10,517 nt of DNA from the NCBI GenBank assembly GCA_938017765.1, contig CALIJH010000133.1, positions 1 to 10,517 on the forward strand, written 5' to 3'. Positions 1-9,500 of this stretch are shown here, piece after piece. The stretch is from an uncultured Leptotrichia sp. GTDB lineage: Bacteria; Fusobacteriota; Fusobacteriia; Fusobacteriales; Leptotrichiaceae. The translations under genes were made by a program, and so were the position numbers. The notes under the pieces were generated by a model. That model did not search any database, was not told where the DNA came from, and was given only the letters and a program-made list of their open reading frames with translations. Positions within the stretch are counted from its first letter, which is position 1. Every line of letters begins with the position of its first letter.

Positions 1-554
1 TTATTTACTGCTCCTGCATACCAACCTGAACTGTTTCCAAGTTTTATTGTTTCATCTTCGTGAACATAAGCTACTCCATAGGCATTACTTGTATAGTCTA
101 TTACACCTGCTGTATCTGTTTTATATTCATCCTTTGCACCGAATACTTTTATTTTATTGGACTGTTTAGAAGCATTATCCCATTCTTTTCTTAAATGAGT
201 AAACTCTTTGTCCAAAGATTTTTCTGTCGATATCATTCTTTGTTGTACATTCGCGTATTGATGTCCCATCATTTCATCATAAGCTTGAGCCAAAAGGACC
301 TGCTCATTATTACCTATTCCATTCAGTTTATCAAATAATCCTTTTTCCTTTGAACCCAATTCATTCATATCATATCTTTGCTCAAGTCCGTCTGCAAAAT
401 TAAAGGCGTTATCATTTTTAGGAACAAATGCTGTATACGGTATTTTTGCCATTACAATTTTTTCAATTTTCCCTGTCTGAAGATTTACTTGGGGTGTTGC
501 CATCCAAGTCAATGAACCTGAATAAGGAGTAAAGTTAAATATTCCTGTATTAGT
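1..554 (-). pseudogene. Out-of-frame translocator (autotransporter beta-barrel region), 3' part of the same gene, cut by the window edge
   Basis: The minus strand is open for 184 codons from 554 to the window edge, one frame away from the passenger. The translation begins NTGIFNFTPYSGSLTWMATP and continues through a predicted helical stretch with GNNEQ, DEMMGHQYANVQQR, LDKEF and LRKEW. From about 150 down it changes to alternating beta-strand sequence (KVFGAKDEY, AYGVAYVHEDETIKLG, GWYAGAVN), as expected at the start of an outer-membrane barrel. This is the conserved translocator end of fusobacterial autotransporters. It has no ribosome binding site or signal peptide of its own, and in this frame a TAG (555-557) blocks it immediately upstream, so it is the severed C-terminus rather than a separate gene. 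The rest of the barrel and the true stop lie beyond position 1. Confidence 0.88.
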
Positions 555-3500
555 CTAGTCAAGGAAGGTTTCAAAATTTTCTCTCCTATTACAACATTTT
601 TAGAATTTGTCTTTTCAGAAAACTCTGTTCCGATTATCAAATCACTGTCTATATTTGGTGTAGTTAGACCTTCTATTGATATAGGTTTTGTTCTTCCTAA
701 AGTGTCCACATATATTCCAAAGTTTGATAATCCTATATTAGGAGCTACATTATAGTCTATTACTTCCATTTCGGAATCCTCTACTATAACGCCGTTTCTT
801 CTTACTACCAGTTTACCGTTAGGAAGTTCGACTATTTCCGTATTTCCTATCGCTTTATTTATATCCGCTCCGCTGTTAAAAGGTTTTGCTCCGTCAGAAG
901 CATTGATATTTCCTCCTGCACCGTTTATCATACCTAAAACGGCACCGTCTCCTATATTTCTCGCATCTTCTTTTTCAGGTAAGGTTTGACCGTTACTTCC
1001 GATAGTATTTCTATATTTTACTCCGTAAGATTTTTGACCTCTTATTGTTATTGTACCGTAATTTTTAATGATAGATTTTTTATTTTCAGTTCCCGCAATC
1101 AATGCTCCGTAACTTCTGTTAGCGTCAATATCTATCGTACCATAGTTTTCAAGCGTACTTCCATTTAATACTGCCACTCCTATTAATCCGTTTACGTTGT
1201 CATTTCCTGAATAAGAACCTGACTTTATAACTCCGCCGGCTTCGTTTACAAATTTGGCACCCTCATCGACAAAGACTCCTGTCATGGTAGAAATTTTATT
1301 GGCAGATGTTGCTGATGAAGCATCAAGATATATCGTTCCTGAGTTTCTTAATTCTGTTCCTGCACCTTTTCCATACATTCCTAAACTCAGATTTCCGCTT
1401 ACGTAGATATTTCCTTTATTTTCTATTTTTGCACCTCTATCGGCAACCATTCCTATACCATATATGATGTTATCTTTATCCGAATTATCAGTTGCACCCA
1501 CTTTTACAGTTCCTTCATTGACAGCATAAGAACCTGCTCCTGTGGCATAAATGCCTAAGTTTCCAATTCCTGTACTTAAATCAATGTTTCCTTTATTATT
1601 TACATATCCGCCATTTTTAGCATAAATAGCTATTATTTTATTATTTGGCGAAGTAATATTACCATTATTTATTATTTCAGACTGCCCTTCAGAATACAGA
1701 TATGTTGATTCTTCGCCCAGTGCTATAGAAGTTCCTGTAGAATTGGTATATCTATTTGTATTTCCTCCCGGATTACTTAGAATTACACCGTAAGATTTAT
1801 TTCCTACACTTATGCTGTTAGCATTATTTACAATGTTTACTCCATTTGTTCCATAAATTCCTACAGGTTCACTGTCATTTATCGTAGCAGTATGGTCAGC
1901 AATACTAATTGTACCGCCTAAATTGACATTACCTCCTTTTTTGTATATTCCTATTCCTTCATCTGCGACGTTTAAGGTTGATGTATTTGTCGTTGTAACA
2001 TATCCGTTGCTTATTGAATATATACCTACAGATTTTTTACCTGTATTAATTTGCGCTTCATTAGTTATATTTACTGTTGCACCGTCTTTTGCATATATTC
2101 CTATTGTAGAATTATTTCTATCGGAATCTGTTGAATCACTTACTGTAATGTTACCTTTGTTATTAAATGTCTGTTCAGCACTTCCCTCTAAATATGTACC
2201 TACTGTTTTTTTGCCCGAGATTTCCATATTTCCTGTATTTTCTATTGTTTTAGCTGTGCCTGAAGCATTTCTTGAGTATATTCCTAATGATTCATCTCCC
2301 GACATTTTCATTGAAGCACTGTTTCTTAAGTTTGAATTTACTCCTATGATACCTCTTGATTTCTGTGAAGTTCCTTCTATTAAATTACCTTCTGATACCA
2401 AATCAGCGTTATTTCCATACATTCCAACCGAATTCTGACCAAGAGTTATTTTTTTCCAGTTCTTAAACTGGGAATTTCCGTTAATATATGCCGCAACACC
2501 ATTATTGGAAACATTTATATCATTCTGTGCCATTGTTACTGTACTGTTATTTATAAATAGCATAGGGTCGGAATATGTTTGCAATGTTCCGTTTATATTA
2601 TAATTCAATACTGAATTTTCCAGATAAGCCAAACTTCCGTCATTGGAATAATCAATATTTCCTGAATTCATATTTATTGTGGAATCACTTCCGAACAGCA
2701 CCATTCCTTTATTACCTACTGTTATATTTCCTGTGGATGTTACGTTGGATTTTTCTGTATATATTCCTACTGAAGAATTTTCAGCAACTCCCGAAGCATT
2801 GAAAATAGTATCTCCTACTGTTATATTTCCGCTATGTTCAACATTGCTTCTATTTGTGGAAGACGGGTCAGCTTTTAAGTATATACCTGCCGTTCCGTTT
2901 CCTAATGTTATATCTCCCGAATTTTTTATGTTCATTGAAATATCTCTGACTACATTGGCTCCATTTTCCATTTTAAAGTTTGTAGCATAAATTCCTACTG
3001 ATTTATTTCCACCGCTGATAGTACCTTTGTTTTCAACTTTCTCAAATCTTACCGAATATATTCCCGCAGAAGAATTTCCTACCTGCACACTTTTTCCTGT
3101 ATCATTCAGAATTACAGATTTATTAGGTGTAACTCCGTCAAATTTAGATGTGCTGTTTTTATATATCCCGTAAATTCCTGTAGAAGTATCTCCCACTTTG
3201 ATATTTCCGCTGTTTTTACCTCTTGCAGATTCCAGATACATACCCGTTGCGGAAGTTGCATTTGTAAAGTCTAATGTCCCGAGATTTATAGTATCGTAGT
3301 TGTTATCAGGATTTGCAGCATCTTTATAAATCCATGTTACGGTTGCGTCATTATCATCTCTGTTTCCGTCTGCTAACAGTCCGATAATATTTTGCGAACC
3401 TGCTGCTGCATTGACAGTAACTCCTGCATCTACTACAGCTTCTCCGTTTATAACGTGAGTCAGGACATTTCCTGTTGTCAATGTTGTATTTGCAGTAGTT

Positions 3501-6500
3501 CTCGAAATACCTCCCGTAATTCTTATTCTTTCAGCAGAATATCCGTTATTATTGAAAGTTCCTCCATTATCATTAATAATGGCACCTTTCTGTCCAAACA
3601 GTCCTACCCCTGTACCTCGTAATTCTATAGTCGAACCTGCGTTAAAGTTTACAGTGGCATTTTTAGTAACTATCGCACCTACTCCGTTTTCACCTTTCAA
3701 TACTATATTTGCGCCGCTTCCTATTGTTACTTTGGAAGGATTTGTTCCATTGTTGTTTCCTATATAGATAGCTGTTCCCGCTTTAACTCCGTTTCCTATG
3801 GACATTTGTCCCGTATAATTTATATTACTTCCGTTTTCAGCAAAAAGTCCTACTCCATTTTCACCTGTTTCAAGAGTTGCACTTATATTTTTAGCTGTTC
3901 CTGAAGTACCTTGTCCGTCAGCATACATAGCAATAGCATAATTCGAACCGACAGTATTTCCTACTTTTACTTTACGTGTATAACTTGATATATTAGTATT
4001 CCCTTTTAATAATAGTCCTATAATACCGTTCCCATTATTTCCGTTTACTACATAATCAAGAGTCGGACTTGTAGTATCGAGAGTTCCTCCGTCGAGATAT
4101 ACTCCCACTCCGTATCCTTTGATACTTCCTATACCTGTTCCTTTTATTTTTCCTGTATCTTTTACATAGTAGGCAACCTGATTTTGAGAAGTACTGTTCA
4201 AATCTATGTTTCCTGTTGCAGTATCAGCTTCTGCCAAATCAGTCAGATACACTGCTACCGATGAACTTGCATTATTATTCAGTACAATCTTTCCTACATT
4301 TGTAATCTTGGATTTTGGAGTAAAAATTCCCACAGTTTGTTTTTTATTAAGATTTATAGTTCCTGTATTAGATATTGTGGAATTATTTATACCGCTATTT
4401 CCATTTTTTGCAAATATTCCTACAGAATCTTCCGAATTTAGATTTATAGTTCCTGTATTGGAAAGATTTATCGTATCAGTTGTATTATCTGTTATTCCGT
4501 ACATTCCAACGGATTTTTTTGAACCGTTTTCTGTTTCAAGATTTATAGTTCCTGCATTTTTAGCAGTCGTACTGTTTTTCGCAAATATTCCTGTAGAAGT
4601 ATTTCCTTTTAGTGTGATTACACCATTGGAAGTGTTTTCCACAGTGCTTCCGTTTCCGTACATACCTATTACCGAATCTTTACTTCCAGTTATATTCAGT
4701 GAATTCAAGGCAGTTGCTCCGCCTGTCGCTGACATTCCCGTAGTTGCTTTACCGTTCAGAAGTATATTTCCCTCATTTGTTCCTTTAGTTCCTGAACCGT
4801 CAACATATATCCCTGCCGATTTACTGTCAGTTCCCGAAACATCAAATAAAGTTATCGTTCCTGTAGCTGCATTTTTTACTTCTGAACCATTTTTTCCGAA
4901 TATTCCTGTCGATTCTTTACCTTTAATGTCGATAGTCTTATTATTTTCAGCTACTGAATTATCTGCAAATATTCCTACAGCCTTATTTTTATTGCCTGTT
5001 ATTGTGTCATTATTTGTTGCTTTCAATTTAGTCTTAGTAGAAGTACTGTTTTTTACATAAATTCCAAGCGAGTTTTCCATATCTATATCTATAGTCTTAT
5101 CATTGGTTAATGTAGCCGTTCCTATAGCTGTATTTTCCAACTGACCGTACATTCCTATACTTTGATTGTCAGAAGAAGAAGTTGATGATAATTTTATGTT
5201 TCCACTGTTTTTCAATGTATAATTTCCTGCATCGGAATATTTTCCAAACATTCCTGCCGAACTGCCTTTGGAAATAGTTATCTTACCGTTCGCTGTATTG
5301 GCTGCATTACTGTTTTCAGTATATATCCCTGCTGAACCTGTTCCGTTCATTGTGATTACTTTATTATTTGAGACTTCCGAACCGTTCTGTGCAAATATTC
5401 CGGCTGAAGTATTTCCATTCATATTTATAGTTCCGTCATTTGTGATAATTCCTTTATTTGAAAGAATTCCTACTGATGAAGCCTGTGTACCGGTTATTGT
5501 TCCTGTATTGCTTGCCGTGAGATTTGCAGCAGTACTTGTGTTATTTGCAACATACATTCCGACAGAGCTTGCAGTTCCTACATTTATATTTTTAGTATTT
5601 TCAAGGGCAAGTTTATGTCCTGCTCCTGTAGCCAGTTCTCCATACATACCGACACTCTGGTTATACGATGTACCTCCTGTTAGATTTACATTTCCATTAT
5701 TTGTCAACCTATAATCTTTTACAGCATTTGCGTCAACTTTTCCAAATATTCCAGCTGAACTTCCTTTGGATACTGTAATTATTCCATTAGCGTCATTCAA
5801 AGCTTCACTATTTTCAGCGTATATTCCAGCCGAATTTGCTTCTGATATATTGATAGTTTTGGAATTTGTTATAATCGAATCATTTTTTCCGTAAATTCCT
5901 GCTGAACCTGTTCCCAAAATATTCAGTATATTCAAATTTGTAACAGTTCCTTTATTTGCAAGTATTCCAACAGAGTTTGCTTTTTTTGTTTCTATCTTTC
6001 CTGCTGTATCATTTATGACAACAGCTTTCGACTTATCACCCGAATTGTTCAGTATATACATTCCTACTGAATTTCCCTGATCTACAGTTATAGTATTCTC
6101 ATTTTTCAATGTTGTAGTTCCTGTAGCAGCGGCTGCAATTTCTCCATACATACCTACACTTTTATTTGGTGTTCCTGATACTGTATTCAGATTTATTGTT
6201 CCTTTATTTGTTATGTTATAACTGCCTGATGAAGAATTTTTTGCAAACATTCCTGCCGACTCGGCTCCTGTTATTGTTACAGTTCCTTCATTAGTAGACG
6301 TACTGTTTTCGGTATAAATTCCTGCTGATTTTTCTCCGTTCATTGTTACTATATTTCTATTTGTTACAACAGCACCATTCTGTCCCAGTATTCCTGCGGA
6401 GCCTCCTCCTGCCATTACAATATTTCCCGTATTCAAAGCAGTTCCTTTATCGGATATTATTCCTACTGATTTTGAATCAGTTGCATTATTGGTCGCATTT

Positions 6501-9500
6501 ATATTTCCCGAATTTGTTATTACAGAATTTTCTTTTCCAAATATCCCTACTGAAGTTTTACCTTGCAGTGTAACTGTTCCTGAATTTGTTACCGTAGATT
6601 TTTCAGATAAAATCCCTACAGAATTCTGCTTCTTGGCAGTTATAGTTCCCGTATTGTTTACTACCAGTTTTCCTGCTGCTCCTGTACCATTTTTAGCAAA
6701 AATCCCTACAGAACCGTTTAAATCAATGTTTATATTTGAAGTATTTCCTATTGTCAAAGTACCTGTTCCTGTAGAAATCAGTTCTCCATAAATTCCTGCT
6801 CCCTGAGTATCAGTAGTATTTGCAGCAGTTCCTACATTTATAGTTCCTGCATTTTGTATGCTTTTTGTATCTTTTACTTTAGCATAAATTCCTGCCGATG
6901 TTCCTTTTTCCGCTGTTATTATACCTGAAGCTTTATTCTCAACATTACTATTGTCGGAATAAATTCCCGCTGAACCTGTTTCTTTTGCAGTTATAGTTCC
7001 TTCATTGTTTATTGTGGAATTTTCCGAACCATAAATTCCTGCCGAACCTGTTCCTTCGGTTATAACAGTTCCTCCATTTTTGTTTGTAACTGTAGTTTTC
7101 TGGGCCAGCAGACCTACTGACTTCTGTTTCTTCATATCTACAGTTCCGCTGTTTTCAATAGTAGAATTCTCTTTTCCGAATATCCCTATAGAAGAATCTT
7201 CATTAGCTGTTATAGCCGCTCCGGCAGTATTTTTTCCTGTAGCTTCCGAAAGATAAATTCCTATTGCCTTTTGTGTTCCTGTGAGATTCAATGTACCTTT
7301 ATTTTCAGCATTTCCCCTCGTTCCTCCATTAGTTCCCAGTGCCGATATTGTAGTCTTGAGGTTTGAAGTTACAGTTTTTCCTGTATCTACTATCGCAGTA
7401 CCATCTTTGGTTACAAGAAGCTGGGCATCAGTACTGATATTGGAAAATTTAGGATTTCCGACAAGATTTACATTTTCTCCCAGTGTTACTTTTGAACCTG
7501 CCGCTCCATAAAATAATGCAGAATTTTTCCCCATTTTAGTAATAGTAAGATTATTTATACTGTTTCCCGAAATTGTAACTTCATTTTCGGAAGCTGTAGG
7601 CGAATCTCCTTTAAAATAAGCCAGTACAGCATTATCATCAAGGCTCGCCTTTAAGCCGTTTATGACAAAAGTATTGTTAAATTTACTTGTTTTTGCTGAA
7701 AACAGTCCTACCGTTCCATTTCCTAACAGTAATTCTGCTCCTGTATTGAAAGTATTAACTGACTGTCCGTCAGAATATACTCCTATCCCCGTTTTAGATG
7801 CTGTAGAACCTTTTACTTCGATAGGAGCTGATATAGTTCCTGTAGTACCTGTACCTACACTATATATACCTACAGCTCCGTTACCTGCCGTTATTTTCCC
7901 CGATGTATGGTTAAATGTCGCACCGTCTTTTACATATAATGCAACTGTTCCTTCAGTATTTGTAATCAGATTTCCTGTATTATTAAATGTTAAAGTACCT
8001 GTTCCCTTTTCAAGAACTACGGCATTACTTCCTGTACCTGTAGAAGTTATAGTTCCTGTATTTTCAAATTTTCCTGTTTTACCGTAAAATCCCAAGGAAT
8101 TTTGGGCATTTACTGTTATAGTTCCTGCATTTGAACCTGCTCCCTGGACTAATATATACCCTACCGAATTGTTTCCGTTTACATTAACTTTTCCTGTACC
8201 TGTTATATCCACTCTTCCTGTTTTGTCTTCTTCAAGCCATGTAGCAGCTACTTTTCTGTAACGTCTTTTATAATCCGTTCCTTCTGTTACAATACCGTAG
8301 TTGCCTTCCGCTCCCGACTGAATATCTATTGTTCCGCTTACAGTTATAGCTCCTCTATTTTTAACTCTGGCTCCTGAACCTTTTTGGGAATATTTTCCGA
8401 TAGTTACCGTTCCTGTGAGATTTATTCCGTCAGTTCCTACAATATCCCTCGTACTGTTCATCTGGGCAAAATCATCCAGTTCGCCTCTTTTTACCGGTCT
8501 TGTTTCCACTTCCGCATACACTCCCACAGCTTCTTCTACTTTTCCTGTGTCCGAACCTGAATTTGCATAAGTGTGAGATGAAGGATTTTCAGTTCCTATG
8601 TTTATATTTCCTCCTGCATACACTCCCTGTATATTGTGTATCAGTCCTATCCCTATTGATTTATCACCTGAAATATTTATAGTTCCGTTATTTTCCATTT
8701 TACTTTCAAAAGTCTGGTCAAAATGACTGGCTATCTGACCTCCGACCGTTGTGGTTATTCCATAATTACTATATGTTTTTGTATTCGGAGCATTTATATT
8801 TTTTACTGTCAGCATTCCGAAACTTCCATAGCTGTTCAGATTTACAATTCCTTTATTCTCTGCAGCCATCATATTTAATCCTAAACGATTGTCAGATCCT
8901 GAAGCATTCGGATTTTCAGGTCTCAACTGTATTCCCGCACTTTCAGGAGCTTTCAGTGTTATCAATCCTTGAGTATCATTTATCATTTCATTTCTCGTAT
9001 TGTTACTTGAGCTGTCAAAGTTGTTGAATCCAAAAGCTACCTGATTCTTTATAAGTCTTCCGCCTACTACTCCGCCATTTCCGTTTATTGTTCCCGCATT
9101 TATGACTTTTATATTGGCAACTTTTGTCATTGTATTAAATCCGGGATTGAGAACCTGTCCTGAATATGGAGTATGTGTTCCCTGAACGTCAATTCCCGCA
9201 TTTTTTCCTTCATTCAGATTTATAGTTCCTATATATCTGAAAGGAGCTCTAATTGTTCCGTCTACTCCTTCATCTATCATAAATGCTCTTGTATCCTGAA
9301 CATTTACTTCGACATTCGTATTTACATTATTCAGATTTGAAACTTTTCCCCATGTGGAAATAAAACCGTTCTTCTGATTTACATTGATAGTTCTGTTATT
9401 AACATTATAAGAACTGTTATCCATAAATTTGAGTGCACCAATTCCGCTTAATCCTGATGTTGACAATGTAAAATCAACAGGATTTACAGCTGTAAAACTT

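Noticed and set aside
1..554. An independent gene encoding a stand-alone barrel protein
   Set aside because: There is no signal peptide or start with a ribosome binding site. The frame is blocked by a TAG at 555-557 created by the GACTA duplication, and the sequence continues the passenger once one copy is removed.
4206..5060. Long open frame on the plus strand (284 codons), with similar ones at 1923-2438, 5268-5714 and 7662-8087
   Set aside because: They lie antisense to the repeat passenger, and their Pro/Ile/Phe/Val-rich repeats are the complement of the rung codons. I recognise no domain in them, and the minus-strand gene explains the openness.
4290..7270. CRISPR-like or satellite DNA array
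   Set aside because: Periodicity is at protein level. Units are diverged in DNA, vary in length in multiples of three and stay in frame, as in coding solenoid repeats.
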